The notes under the pieces: model-generated
Told to the model about the DNA's origin: nothing
Database searches by the model: none
The model's input: only the letters and a program-made list of their open reading frames with translations
Program-made: the position numbers and the translations under genes
Assembly: GCF_019449275.2 (NCBI RefSeq)
Contig: NZ_JAHZQZ020000016.1
Span: forward strand, 21,309 to 85,308
DNA: 64,000 nt
Reading direction: 5' to 3'
Source: Microbacterium sp. HD4P20
GTDB lineage: Bacteria; Actinomycetota; Actinomycetes; Actinomycetales; Microbacteriaceae
Shown here: piece after piece, positions 47,504 through 56,629 of the stretch
Layout: each line of letters opens with the position of its first letter
Position numbering within the stretch: position 1 is the first letter of the stretch

Positions 47504-48955
47504 TCAGCGGCTGAGCAGGCTCTCGCGCTCGCGCGCGCGCAGCTCCTTGGCCTGGGCCTCGGCGATCGCGGCATCCTCGAGACCCTGCACGCCGACCGCG
47601 TCCGGCGCGTTCGACATGCCGTCGTGGTCGTCGCCGGCGAGAGTCGTCTCATCGAAGGGCAGAGCCCCTGCCAGCACCCGCCGAGCACGCGGGGCGTCGA
47701 GCTCCCTCGTCCACGAGCCGATCAGCACGGTGGCCACGGCGTTGCCCGTGAAGTTCGTGATGGCCCGGCCTTCCGACATGAACCGGTCGATGCCCACGAT
47801 GACCCCGACGCCGTCCACGAGGTCGGGGCGGTACGCCTGCAGGCCCCCGGCGAGCGTGGCCAGTCCCGCCCCCGTCACACCGGCCGCCCCCTTCGACGCC
47901 ACGATCATGAACACCAGGAGCCCGATCTGCTCGCCGATCGACATCGGTGCGCCCATGCCGCTCGCGATGAACAGCGAGGCCATCGTGAGGTAGATCGCCG
48001 TTCCGTCGAGGTTGAACGAGTAGCCGGTGGGGACGGTGATGCCGACGACAGGCTTCGACACACCGAGATGCTCCATCTTGGCGATGAGGCGGGGCAGCGC
48101 CGACTCGGACGACGACGTGCCGACGATCAGCAGATACTCGCGTGCCAGGTACTTCACGAGGCTGAAGAGGTTGATGCGCGTCACTGCCCACAGCAGGGTG
48201 CCGAGCACGCCGACGATGAAGATCAGGCACGTTACGTAGAACGCGATCATCAGGGTGCCCAGCGCCCAGATCGCGGCGATCCCGGTGTTGCCCACGACGG
48301 CCGCGATGGCGCCGAACGCGCCGAGGGGAGCCAGCCACAGGATCATTCCGAGGATGCGGAAGACCAGCGCCTGGAGCTGCTTGACGGCGTTCATGACAGG
48401 TACGCCGCGGTCGCCCATCTGCTGGAGCGCGAACCCGACCAGAAGCGCGATGAAGAGCACCTGCAGCACGCTCTCGCCGGTGAAGGCGGAGAAGAAGGTC
48501 GTCGGGATGATTCCGAGGATGAACTCCTGGGTGGTCTGCGCCTCCGCCGCCGACTCGTAGGTCGAACCGGCCATGTCCAGTCCTTCGCCGGGGTGGAGCA
48601 GGTTGCCGACGAACAGGCCGATGGCCAAAGCGAAGGTCGACATGACCATGAAGTACAGCAGGGCCAGTCCGCCGATCTTGCCGACGGTGGCTGCCTTGGC
48701 GATCGACCCGACGCCGACCACGATCGTGCAGAAGATGATCGGGGCGATCATCATCTTGATCAATGCGACGAACCCCTCGCCCAGCGGCTTGAGGGCGACG
48801 CCGAGGTCCGGCCAGATCAGGCCGACGGCCGCGCCGAGCACGACAGCGGCGATCACCGACAGGTACAGCCACGTGTGCTTGTCCCATGCGCGCTTGCCGC
48901 GCCGGAAGTTGAAGCCGGGAAGTGTGAACGAAGTCGTCCGGGTCGAAAGAGCCAT
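47504..48955 (-). CDS. dctA: C4-dicarboxylate/cation symporter
   Basis: Sodium- or proton-coupled uptake of succinate, fumarate or malate (DAACS family). The 483-residue protein has eight helices with two re-entrant loops; GTSSSESALPRL, PTGYSFNLDGTAIY and GNAVATVLIGSW are the substrate- and cation-binding motifs. The C-terminal tail of about 60 residues is charged and cytoplasmic. It is divergent from a CitA/DcuS-type kinase and its regulator, which very probably control it in response to its substrate. Confidence 0.93.
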   Translation of the reverse strand: MALSTRTTSFTLPGFNFRRGKRAWDKHTWLYLSVIAAVVLGAAVGLIWPDLGVALKPLGEGFVALIKMMIAPIIFCTIVVGVGSIAKAATVGKIGGLALLYFMVMSTFALAIGLFVGNLLHPGEGLDMAGSTYESAAEAQTTQEFILGIIPTTFFSAFTGESVLQVLFIALLVGFALQQMGDRGVPVMNAVKQLQALVFRILGMILWLAPLGAFGAIAAVVGNTGIAAIWALGTLMIAFYVTCLIFIVGVLGTLLWAVTRINLFSLVKYLAREYLLIVGTSSSESALPRLIAKMEHLGVSKPVVGITVPTGYSFNLDGTAIYLTMASLFIASGMGAPMSIGEQIGLLVFMIVASKGAAGVTGAGLATLAGGLQAYRPDLVDGVGVIVGIDRFMSEGRAITNFTGNAVATVLIGSWTRELDAPRARRVLAGALPFDETTLAGDDHDGMSNAPDAVGVQGLEDAAIAEAQAKELRARERESLLSR

Positions 48956-48991
48956 CTTCGCCTCCTAAGGGGTGAACAGTCGTTGTTCGGA

Positions 48992-49009
48992 TCGCACCGG
49001 CGGGTGCGA
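48992..49009. promoter_or_regulatory. Inverted repeat in the dctA-kinase intergenic region
   Basis: TCGCACC-GGCG-GGTGCGA, a perfect 7-bp palindrome, 36 nt before the dctA start. Two TGGTCG direct repeats lie nearby at 49052 and 49061. Either may be the response regulator's site. Confidence 0.35.
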
Positions 49010-49135
49010 CGTGATGACAGCGTCCGCCGAAGCGCCGCGATGGCCGACTTGTGGTCGTATTGGTCGCACGCGGGAGGGTTCGCGCGCGGCCGTGAGGGTC
49101 GAGGATGGACTCAACGGCCATCAGCGAGGAGAGCC

Positions 49136-50398
49136 ATGTCGATGCGGACGAGCCCGGCCAGCGCGGCGTCGCGCGTGTTCGTCGTGGTCGCCGCATCGGT
49201 CCTGCTGCTGGTGGCGGTGCTCTCGACCGTGCTCGTCCTCGACGCCCAGCGTTCGGAGCGCTCCGAGGCCGAAGAGGTGACGCGTGCCGTCGCCACGTCG
49301 CTGGCGGCACTGCCGGGGGTGGCCATGGCGCTCGGGGACCCGGATGCGTCGCGGCAGCTGCAGCCGGTCGCGGCAGAAGTGATGGCGGTCACCGCGCTGG
49401 ACTTCGTGACGATCATGACCCCCGAGGGCGTGCGCGTCACCCACCGCTCGCCGTCCGAGATCGGCAGGCAGTACCTCGGCACGATCCCCGCGACGCCGGC
49501 CGTGCTCACCGAGGAGTTCACCGGCACCCTCGGCCCCTCGGTCCGCACCATCGCGCCCGTGCGCGACGACGGCCGCGTCGTCGGCTGGGTGTCGGTGGGG
49601 GTGACCCTCGGCAGCATCTCGTCGCAGCTGCTCCTGCGGCTGCCCTTCATCGTCTCGCTCGCCCTGACCCTGCTCGGAGCGGGCGTCGTCGGGGCGCTGC
49701 TCGCCCGGCGGACCACGCGCCGGGTGGCCGGCGATCTGCCGGCCGGCTCCATCCGCGATGCTGTCGCCTCCTACGAGTCGGTGCGCACGCTGGGCGAGGC
49801 ACTGCGCGCTCAGACCCACGAGCACGGCAACCGTGTGCACACGGCCGTCTCTCTTCTCGAGCTCGGCCGCACGGCCGAGGCGATCGAGATCCTCACCGAG
49901 ACGTCTCGGCAGAGCCAGGCGCTGGTCGATCAGGTCGCGGCCCGCCGTGACGGCGACCCCACCGTCGGTGCGCTGCTGCTCGGCAAAGCCGCCCAGGCGC
50001 GCGAGCGCGGGATCGAGTGGTCGGCCGAGATCGATCCGGCCGCACCACGTAGCTCGCTCCCGCCGATGGACGCCGTCTCGGTCGTCGGCAACCTCATCGA
50101 CAACGCCATGGATGCCGCAGCCGCCGGCGAGCCGCCGCGCTGGGTGCGCGTCGTGTTCGCGGCCGTGCCGGACTCTTCCGCGTTGCGTGTCGAGGTGGCC
50201 GACAGCGGCGAGGGGGTGGCCGATGACATCCGCGACCGGATCTGGGAGCGCGGCTTCTCGACCAAGCCGACCGGCGCAGAGGGGCGCGGCGTGGGACTGG
50301 CGCTGGTGCGGTCGATCGTGACGGATACAGGCGGAGCGATCGACCTGCGCGAGGATCCCACGACGTTCGTCCTGACACTGCCGTCGAGGCATCCGTGA
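49136..50398 (+). CDS. CitA/DcuS-type sensor histidine kinase, short form without cytoplasmic PAS
   Basis: Sensor for an external C4-dicarboxylate or citrate. 420 residues: membrane helix 13-36, extracytoplasmic PAS-like sensor 37-167 (ALDFVTIMTPEGVRVTHRSP), helix 168-190, then the dimerisation region with the phosphorylated H228 in AQTHEHGNRVHTAVSLLEL, and the ATPase (NLIDNAMDA 319-327, DSGEGV 356-361, GRGVGLALV 383-391). Family members usually have a cytoplasmic PAS domain between helix two and the histidine; here only about 35 residues separate them. GAGGAG precedes the ATG. GTGA overlap with the regulator gene. Confidence 0.9.
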   Translation: MSMRTSPASAASRVFVVVAASVLLLVAVLSTVLVLDAQRSERSEAEEVTRAVATSLAALPGVAMALGDPDASRQLQPVAAEVMAVTALDFVTIMTPEGVRVTHRSPSEIGRQYLGTIPATPAVLTEEFTGTLGPSVRTIAPVRDDGRVVGWVSVGVTLGSISSQLLLRLPFIVSLALTLLGAGVVGALLARRTTRRVAGDLPAGSIRDAVASYESVRTLGEALRAQTHEHGNRVHTAVSLLELGRTAEAIEILTETSRQSQALVDQVAARRDGDPTVGALLLGKAAQARERGIEWSAEIDPAAPRSSLPPMDAVSVVGNLIDNAMDAAAAGEPPRWVRVVFAAVPDSSALRVEVADSGEGVADDIRDRIWERGFSTKPTGAEGRGVGLALVRSIVTDTGGAIDLREDPTTFVLTLPSRHP

Positions 50399-51075
50399 TC
50401 CGGGTCCTGTTGGTCGACGACGATCCGCTCACGCTCGAGCTGCACCACAGCTATCTCGAGCGGCTCGAGGGATTCGAGGTGGCAGGTGAGTGCACGGGGG
50501 CTCGCGCCGCGATCCAGGCGGTGCTCGCCGGCGCCGACCGCATCGACCTCGTTCTGCTCGACGTCACGATGCCCGACGGCACCGGCGTGGACGTGCTGCG
50601 GCATGTGCGCGCGCGGGGAGCGACCGTCGACGTGATGGCCATCACCGGCGTGCGCGATGCCGACGTGGTGCGCGGCATGGTGGCTCTCGGCGTCGCCCAG
50701 TACCTCGTGAAGCCCTTCACCTTCGCGGTCTTCCGCGAGCGACTGGAGCAGTACCGCGAGTTCAGCCGCCGCGCACACGAGTCCGCGGGAGCGCCGACGC
50801 AGGCGGAGATCGACGCGATGCTGGGAGCTCTGCGGCCAGCCGGCGCCGTCCGGCTGCCGAAGGGCCTCTCGTCCGAGACGCTCGTGCTGGTCTCCGATGA
50901 TGTTCGCCGCCACGGCCCCGTGTCAGCCGGCGAGGCGGCACAGCGACTCGGGATGTCCCGGGTCGCCGTCCGTCGCTACCTCGAGCATCTCACCACGGCG
51001 CGCCGCGTCATCCGCTCCCCCCGCTACGGGACGGGTGGGCGCCCGGAATCGGAGTATCGCTGGAAGCCGGACTGA
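50395..51075 (+). CDS. CitB/DcuR-type response regulator
   Basis: 226 residues: receiver domain with phosphorylation site D56 (LLDVTMPD) and K106 (YLVKPFTF), then a C-terminal helix-turn-helix (GPVSAGEAAQRLGMSRVAVRRYLEHL). Starts with GTG at 50395, overlapping the kinase stop as GTGA, so kinase and regulator are made in step. Most likely activates divergent dctA when its dicarboxylate is present. The regulated sites may be the repeats at 48992-49066. Confidence 0.9.
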   Translation: MIRVLLVDDDPLTLELHHSYLERLEGFEVAGECTGARAAIQAVLAGADRIDLVLLDVTMPDGTGVDVLRHVRARGATVDVMAITGVRDADVVRGMVALGVAQYLVKPFTFAVFRERLEQYREFSRRAHESAGAPTQAEIDAMLGALRPAGAVRLPKGLSSETLVLVSDDVRRHGPVSAGEAAQRLGMSRVAVRRYLEHLTTARRVIRSPRYGTGGRPESEYRWKPD

Positions 51076-51108
51076 ACCCTGCCCTCCGAGCGGACCGCGC
51101 CATCGGCC

Positions 51109-53082
51109 TCACGTGACCGACGAGCGTTCGCGGACGTCGCCGCGGCCACCGATCTCGGAGTAGTCGTCGTGTTTGGGCAGCACCCCGTCCCCGGCCGTGC
51201 GTCCGCGCAGCCGCCGCCAGACCCACGGCAGCGCGTCACGTCTCAGCCACGAGCCCGCCGCTGCCGGGTCGTCGTCGGCGTGCAGCGCGGCGTCCAGTCC
51301 GGCCAGCGCCTCGGCGTCGGGTACTCCGAGGGCCTCGGCCGCCCGGTACGCCAGGAACCGGTGGCCCCCGGAGCGCAGATGCACCTTGTCGTCGGCCCAG
51401 AGGTCGAGGTCGCCGATCGCCGGCAGGGCGTCGAGGTCCAGCAGGATCGCACCTGTCGTGGCGGCGATCCGTCGCAGTTCGGACGCATAGACGGCGAACC
51501 GGCGCGCGAAGATGCGTGCCGCGCGGCGGCGCGGGAGGAACGGCGTCACGAGCAGGACGTCGATACCGGCGGCGCGGAGCAAGCGGATCCCCTGCTCGAG
51601 AGAGGCCGCGAGACGTACCGGATCCGCCCGCCGGCCGACGAGGTCGTTGGCACCGATCAGCACCGACACGAGATCCGGCCGCAGCGCCAGCGCGCGGGGC
51701 AGCTGCTCGTGCAGCACATGCTCGACGCGGCGACTGCGCACCGCGAGGTTCGCGTACCGGAACGGCTCGCGGTCGTCGCGGGCATGTGCCAGCAGCTGTG
51801 CCAGGCGATCGGCCCAGCCGCGGTACTGACCCGACGGCATGCGCGACGCATCGCACAGGCCCTCGGTCAGCGAGTCGCCGAGCGCGACGTACCGCCCCCA
51901 CCGGCGCAGCTGGCCGGTGGCGATCGCCGGCATCGCCGGCCGGGTCGCGCCCCGCTGCACCAGCGCGTCGTCGATGGGCCGCAGCATCCGGGCCTCCTCG
52001 TAGTGCTCCACCAGGCGACGGCACACCGCGTCCCACGTGCGGTCGCGAACGGAGTCGCGTGCCGCGGCGCCGAATGCGCGGCGCTTGCCGTCGTCGCCGG
52101 CGAGATCAGCCACCCGCGCGCGCAAGTCGTGCAGGTCGCCCGGGCGATAGAGCCAGCCGTCGACGCTCGACCGCACCAGGTCGAGCGGTCCGCCCACACC
52201 GGTCGCGACCACCGGCACGCCGCTGGCGAGCGCTTCCTGGATCGTCTGGCCGAAGGTCTCGCTCTCGCCCGGATGCACGAAGACATCGAAGCTCGCCAGC
52301 GCCTCGGCCAGGGCGGCGCCGGACAGGTGACCGGTGAAGACGGCGTCGGGCAGTGCCGCCTCGAGGCCGGGCCTGGCCGGACCGTCGCCGACGACCACGA
52401 GACGCGTGCCCGCGATCCCCGCCAGCGCGGCGAGGTCTGCGACCTGCTTCTCGGGGGCGAGGCGCCCCATGTAGCCGATGACGGTCCGGCCCGGTGCGAC
52501 GCGGGCGCGCCAGGTCTCACTGCGCCGCTCCGGTCCGAATCGCTCGGTGTCGACGCCGCGTCCCCATCGGCGCAGCCGGTCGACGCCGAGTCCTTCCAGC
52601 TGCCGCAGCGATGCCGTGGAGGGCGCCAGTGTGAGGGTGGCGCGGCGGTGCAGGCGCGCCACATGCCTTCCGACGAGGGCAGATGCCTGCGGCATCCCGT
52701 ATTTCTCCGCGTACGCGATGACGTCGGTCTGGTACACGGCCACCGCGGGAATCCGCAGCGCGTCGGCTGCGGCCAGGCCCTGCCAGCCGAGCACGAAGGG
52801 AGAGGCGAGGTGGACGACGTCGGGCCGGAACTCGCGGAGGATCGCCGTGAGCCGGGCTGCCCGGGCGAACACGACACGCACGTCGGGATACGAGGGCAGC
52901 GGCACGGAACGCAGCAGCTCGGTGCGCGCGCCGTGCAGGTCGGCAGTGAACTCGCCCGCGCGGGGAGCGATCACCAGCGTCTCGTGGCCCTGGGCGGCCA
53001 GGTGGCGCAGGACATGGAGCACCGATCCTGTCACCCCGTTCATGTGGGGCAGGAACGATTCGGCGAGCAGTGCGACTCTCAC
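51109..53082 (-). CDS. Glycosyltransferase (GT4, MgtA-like) fused to an SGNH hydrolase
   Basis: 657-residue two-domain protein. Residues 1-375 are a GT4 retaining glycosyltransferase very close to mycobacterial GDP-mannose mannosyltransferase MgtA: VRVALLAESFLPHMNGVTGS, GYMGRLAPEKQV, the EX7E pair E275/E283. Residues 395-590 are an SGNH/GDSL hydrolase: block I GDSLTE with S404, block III GAND with N479, block V DKVH with D565 and H568. The tail beyond 600 is unrecognised. No signal peptide, so both act in the cytoplasm, perhaps on a glycolipid that is mannosylated and deacylated. Start is GTG at 53082. Confidence 0.88.
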   Translation of the reverse strand: MRVALLAESFLPHMNGVTGSVLHVLRHLAAQGHETLVIAPRAGEFTADLHGARTELLRSVPLPSYPDVRVVFARAARLTAILREFRPDVVHLASPFVLGWQGLAAADALRIPAVAVYQTDVIAYAEKYGMPQASALVGRHVARLHRRATLTLAPSTASLRQLEGLGVDRLRRWGRGVDTERFGPERRSETWRARVAPGRTVIGYMGRLAPEKQVADLAALAGIAGTRLVVVGDGPARPGLEAALPDAVFTGHLSGAALAEALASFDVFVHPGESETFGQTIQEALASGVPVVATGVGGPLDLVRSSVDGWLYRPGDLHDLRARVADLAGDDGKRRAFGAAARDSVRDRTWDAVCRRLVEHYEEARMLRPIDDALVQRGATRPAMPAIATGQLRRWGRYVALGDSLTEGLCDASRMPSGQYRGWADRLAQLLAHARDDREPFRYANLAVRSRRVEHVLHEQLPRALALRPDLVSVLIGANDLVGRRADPVRLAASLEQGIRLLRAAGIDVLLVTPFLPRRRAARIFARRFAVYASELRRIAATTGAILLDLDALPAIGDLDLWADDKVHLRSGGHRFLAYRAAEALGVPDAEALAGLDAALHADDDPAAAGSWLRRDALPWVWRRLRGRTAGDGVLPKHDDYSEIGGRGDVRERSSVT

Positions 53083-53221
53083 GCGACCAGCGTGACCCGC
53101 CGCGAGGAGTGCGGATGCCACGAAACGACGCCTGCGACGAGAGTTCACCGGATGCACCCCTCCCGGTCACCGCCGAGGCTCCGTTCCGTCCCCGTTCACC
53201 CGGGGGCAGTAGGAAGGAGTC

Positions 53222-53824
53222 GTGATCGAGGAGCTGCTGACCCAGACGGCGCAGAGCCCTTGGGCACTCCCCCTGCTGTTCGTGCTCGTGCTCGGAGACG
53301 CGTTCCTCGTCATCGTGCCGGGCGAGGCCGCCGTCACCGCGTTCGGGGCGCTCGCCGTGTCGGGCGGCGAACCGGCACTGGCCTGGGTGATCGCCGTCGC
53401 CACTGTGGCCGCCGTCCTCGGCGACGCCGCCTGCTATCTGGTGGGCCGCACAGTCGGCCTGCAGCGGTGGCGATGGATGCGGGCGGCGCGCGTGCAGTCG
53501 GCCTTCGCGTGGGCGCAGGCGCGGCTCGAGCGCCGCGCAGCTCTGGTGCTGTTCACCGCGCGGTTCATCCCGTTCGCACGACTCGCGGTCAACCTGACGG
53601 CGGGCGCGACACGGATCCGTGCGCCGCGGTACCTCGCGGTGGCCGCCCTCGCGGCGTTCGCGTGGGCCCTCTACCAGGCCTTCATCGGGGCCGCCGTGGC
53701 GGCGATCGTCCCCGGTGGTCCGGTGGTGGCCGTAATCGTGTCGGTCGCCCTCGCGGTGGGGATCGGACTCACCGTGGACGCCGTGCTGGCGCGCCGCCTG
53801 CGCATGCGGCGGGGTGAGAAGTGA
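53222..53824 (+). CDS. DedA family membrane protein
   Basis: 200-residue VTT/DedA-type protein, a family of proposed lipid flippases (undecaprenyl phosphate or phosphatidylethanolamine). Conserved stretches VPGEAAVTAFGALA, GDAACYLVGRTVG and the acidic and arginine-rich ARFIPFARLAVNLTAGATR with the G-x-x-R pattern are present. Start is GTG at 53222 with AAGGAG upstream. It is divergent from the glycosyltransferase gene across 139 nt. Substrate unknown. Confidence 0.88.
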   Translation: MIEELLTQTAQSPWALPLLFVLVLGDAFLVIVPGEAAVTAFGALAVSGGEPALAWVIAVATVAAVLGDAACYLVGRTVGLQRWRWMRAARVQSAFAWAQARLERRAALVLFTARFIPFARLAVNLTAGATRIRAPRYLAVAALAAFAWALYQAFIGAAVAAIVPGGPVVAVIVSVALAVGIGLTVDAVLARRLRMRRGEK

Positions 53825-53849
53825 CGACGAGTATGGACGGGTGGCGCAC

Positions 53850-54665
53850 ATGACTTCGGCCGGATACGACGACGGCTTCCTCGGCATCCCGATCCCCCTT
53901 CCCGGACCCGCCGAGGAGCGCCCGTTGCGCGAACTGCCGTACTCGCGGTTCACGGTGCTGCTCGACCCGTCACGGCGGCTTGCCGCGGTCACTGCCGTGA
54001 ACATCGACGGGGCCGCGCTGCGGGACGTGTCACGCAGCGGCGAGTGGCGCCTCGACCCGCGGGTGCCCGCAGACGAGCAGGCCGGGCCCGAGCTCTACGC
54101 CGGGAACGACCTCGATCGCGGCCATCTGGTGCGCCGCCGCGACCCCGGCTGGGGCGAGGCCGCCGAGGCCCGGGAGGCCACCGAGGCGACGTTCTTCTAC
54201 ACGAACGCGGCGCCGCAGGCGGCTGCCTTCAACCAGTCGAAGGACCTGTGGCTGGGCCTCGAGGACCACGTGCTGCAGTACGCCGGCGCGACCGCGCAAC
54301 GAGTAAGCGTCTTCACGGCGCCGGTGCTCGCGAGCGGCGATCCGATCTATCGCGGCGTGGCGATCCCTCGTCGCTTCTTCAAGGTCGCCGCGTGGGCGGC
54401 CGCGACGGAGTACGGGATGCCGCGCCTCGAAGCCGCGGGATTCGTCCTGGATCAGTCCGAGCTCCTCGACGTGCGGCAAGGGGCGTTCGTCGTGCCGAGG
54501 CTGGGCTCCTTCCGCACGTTCCAGGCGCCCATCGCCGAGCTCGCCGACCTCGCGGGTGTGGAGCTCGGTCCGCTCGTGGACGCCGATGTGCTCGCCGCGC
54601 CGGCCGTGCGCGGCGAGGGCGGCTGGCGGCACCTCCTCACGCCGGAGGACGTGCGGTTGCGCTGA
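53850..54665 (+). CDS. DNA/RNA non-specific endonuclease, beta-beta-alpha metal family
   Basis: 271-residue Serratia-type nuclease. The DRGH motif is at 89-92 (NDLDRGHLVRRRD), with the metal-binding asparagine in FNQSKDLW near 128. There is no signal peptide, unlike the secreted members, so the enzyme may be cytoplasmic or released by lysis. The chosen ATG lies at 53850; a GTG at 53814, overlapping the DedA stop by 11 nt, would add 12 residues. Its proximity to DedA looks like a shared operon. Confidence 0.85.
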   Translation: MTSAGYDDGFLGIPIPLPGPAEERPLRELPYSRFTVLLDPSRRLAAVTAVNIDGAALRDVSRSGEWRLDPRVPADEQAGPELYAGNDLDRGHLVRRRDPGWGEAAEAREATEATFFYTNAAPQAAAFNQSKDLWLGLEDHVLQYAGATAQRVSVFTAPVLASGDPIYRGVAIPRRFFKVAAWAAATEYGMPRLEAAGFVLDQSELLDVRQGAFVVPRLGSFRTFQAPIAELADLAGVELGPLVDADVLAAPAVRGEGGWRHLLTPEDVRLR

Positions 54666-54680
54666 TCCGCCTGGCCAGGG

Positions 54681-55331
54681 CTACTCCCCCGCGAGGCCGC
54701 CGAGCAGATGTCCGAACGACCGGCCATCGCCGAGGTAGTTCGCGGGGTCGTAGGGGTCGACGTCCTCGACGGGCTGCCGCCGGGTGATCGCTTCGGCGAG
54801 CTCACGGGCTCCGCGCTCGATCCGTTCGCCCAGCGGAGCGACCTGGTCGGCCGCGGCGCCCCAGTCGCTGGACGCCGCGAAGACGCCCGTGGCGACGGGT
54901 TCGGCGTGCAGGTAGGCGAACAGCGGACGGATCGCGTAGTCGATCGCGAGCGAATGCCGGGCCGTGCCCGCATTCGCCCCGATCAGGACGGGCTTGCCGG
55001 TGAGGGCATCCGGGTCGAGCACGTCGATGAAGGACTTGAACAGCCCCGAGTAGCTCGTCGAGAAGATGGGCGTCACCGCGATCACGGCATCCGCCGACAC
55101 GACCGCATTGATCATCGACTCGAGTGCGGGCGGCGCGAAGCCGGTGAGCAGGTTGTTCGTGACGTCATGCGCGTAATCGCGCAGCTCGAACACGTCGACC
55201 TCCACCGGGACGTCGCGCCCGGAGAGGTCCTTCGCTGTCGCGGCTGCGAGGCGATCGGCCAGCATTCGGGTCGATGACGGATTGGACAGGCCCGCCGAGA
55301 TCACGGCGATGCGGCGTGGTGCGGAAGTCAT
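54681..55331 (-). CDS. NADPH-dependent FMN reductase, CE1759 family
   Basis: Supplies reduced FMN to its partner flavin monooxygenase. 216-residue flavodoxin-like fold; AVISAGLSNPSSTRMLADRL is the phosphate-binding loop and TPIFSTSYSGLFKSFIDVL is the isoalloxazine-side signature of the CE1759 (LLM-duo) reductases. The ATG at 55331 starts MTSAPRR; it lies 22 nt after the luciferase-like gene, so the two are one unit. Confidence 0.9.
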   Translation of the reverse strand: MTSAPRRIAVISAGLSNPSSTRMLADRLAAATAKDLSGRDVPVEVDVFELRDYAHDVTNNLLTGFAPPALESMINAVVSADAVIAVTPIFSTSYSGLFKSFIDVLDPDALTGKPVLIGANAGTARHSLAIDYAIRPLFAYLHAEPVATGVFAASSDWGAAADQVAPLGERIERGARELAEAITRRQPVEDVDPYDPANYLGDGRSFGHLLGGLAGE

Positions 55332-55353
55332 GGCTTCGTCTCCCTTGACCGGA

Positions 55354-56574
55354 TCAACGACCGGATGATCCGAGGCCGAACGCGGCACCGGCCTTGGCGG
55401 GGGCGTCTTGGTACGGGCTCTCTCCGACGAGATTGTCGCCTCGGTTGGCACCGGGAACGGCCTGGCGCGGCGCCTGGTCGCCGTACGCCGCTTTCACGAG
55501 ACCGGCGTGGGTCGGGGCATCCGGCACCTCAGCCGGGCGGTTCTTCTGAAGCTCCCTGCGCAGCACCGGAACCACCTCGCCGCCCAGGATGTCGAGCTGC
55601 TCGAGCACGGTCTTCAGCGGCAGTCCCGCGTGATCGATCAGGAAGAGCTGGCGCTGGTAGTCGCCGTACGTCTCGCGCATCGCCGCGTACCGGTCGATCA
55701 CCTGCTGGGGCGAACCGACGGTCAGGGGTGTCATCTCGCTGAAGTCCTCGAGCGATGGCCCATGGCCGTAGACCGGCGCGTTGTCGAAGTAGGGGCGGAA
55801 CTCGCGCACCGCGTCCTGCGAGTTCGCGCTCATGAAGACCTGGCCGCCGAGACCGACGATCGCCTGCTCGGGCGTGCCGTGGCCGTAGTGGGCGAAGCGC
55901 TGACGGTACAGGGTGACCAGTCGCTGGTAGTGCTCCCTGGGCCAGAAGATGTTGTTCGCGAAGAAGCCGTCGCCGTAGTACGCGGCCTGCTCGGCGATCT
56001 CGGGCGTGCGGATGGAACCGTGCCACACGAAGGGCGCGACGCCGTCGAGCGGCCGTGGCGTGGAGGTGAAGCCCTGCAGCGGCGTGCGGAACTTTCCCTC
56101 CCAGTCCACGACATCCTCGCGCCACAGTCGGTGCAGCAGGTTGTAGCTCTCGATCGCGAGAGGCAGTCCCTGACGGATGTCCTTGCCGAACCACGGATAG
56201 ACGGGCCCGGTGTTGCCGCGGCCGAGCATCAGGTCGGCGCGGCCGCCCGACAGGTGCTGCAGCATCGCGTAGTCCTCGGCGATCTTCACCGGGTCGTTCG
56301 TGGTGATGAGCGTGGTCGCCGTCGACACGATCAGGCGCTCGGTCTGCGCGGCGATGTAGGCGAGGGTCGTGGTGGGCGAGGACGACCAGAACGGCGGATT
56401 GTGGTGCTCGCCGAGGGCGAAGACGTCGAGCCCGACCTCCTCGGCGTGCTTGGCCACGGTCACAGCGGCGCGGATCTTGTCCGCCTCGCTCGGTGTGGTG
56501 CCGGTGGTGGGGTCCTCAGTGATGTCGCTCACCGAGAAGATGCCGAACTGCATCTGAGGTGTGATGTCGTTCAC
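55354..56574 (-). CDS. LLM class flavin-dependent oxidoreductase, CE1758 family
   Basis: Bacterial-luciferase-like monooxygenase that should use FMNH2 from the adjacent reductase. 406 residues with MQFGIFSVSDI, LGEHHNPPFWSSSP and RADLMLGRGNTGPVYPWFG. GAGGAG five bases upstream of a GTG at 56574 sets the start; ATGs at 56595 and 56553 are alternatives. The C-terminal tail of about 70 residues is low in conservation. Substrate unknown, often proposed to be an alkanal or sulfonate. An inverted repeat upstream may bind a MarR- or TetR-type regulator. Confidence 0.9.
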   Translation of the reverse strand: MNDITPQMQFGIFSVSDITEDPTTGTTPSEADKIRAAVTVAKHAEEVGLDVFALGEHHNPPFWSSSPTTTLAYIAAQTERLIVSTATTLITTNDPVKIAEDYAMLQHLSGGRADLMLGRGNTGPVYPWFGKDIRQGLPLAIESYNLLHRLWREDVVDWEGKFRTPLQGFTSTPRPLDGVAPFVWHGSIRTPEIAEQAAYYGDGFFANNIFWPREHYQRLVTLYRQRFAHYGHGTPEQAIVGLGGQVFMSANSQDAVREFRPYFDNAPVYGHGPSLEDFSEMTPLTVGSPQQVIDRYAAMRETYGDYQRQLFLIDHAGLPLKTVLEQLDILGGEVVPVLRRELQKNRPAEVPDAPTHAGLVKAAYGDQAPRQAVPGANRGDNLVGESPYQDAPAKAGAAFGLGSSGR

Positions 56575-56594
56575 GATCGCTCCTCGCGTTTCCA

Positions 56595-56617
56595 TGCATG
56601 TGAATGTAACTTATGCA
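56595..56617 (-). promoter_or_regulatory. Inverted repeat before the luciferase-like gene
   Basis: TGCAT-N13-ATGCA, inside an AT-rich patch (GTGAATGTAACTT) that stands out in GC-rich DNA, located about 21 nt before the GTG. It looks like the promoter and operator of the two-gene flavin unit. Confidence 0.4.
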
Positions 56618-56629
56618 ACGCGGCTGTCG

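Noticed and set aside
47624..49135. First 500 codons of a 924-codon plus-strand frame that ends in the sensor kinase
   Set aside because: This part is antisense to dctA. The kinase has its own ATG with GAGGAG at 49136.
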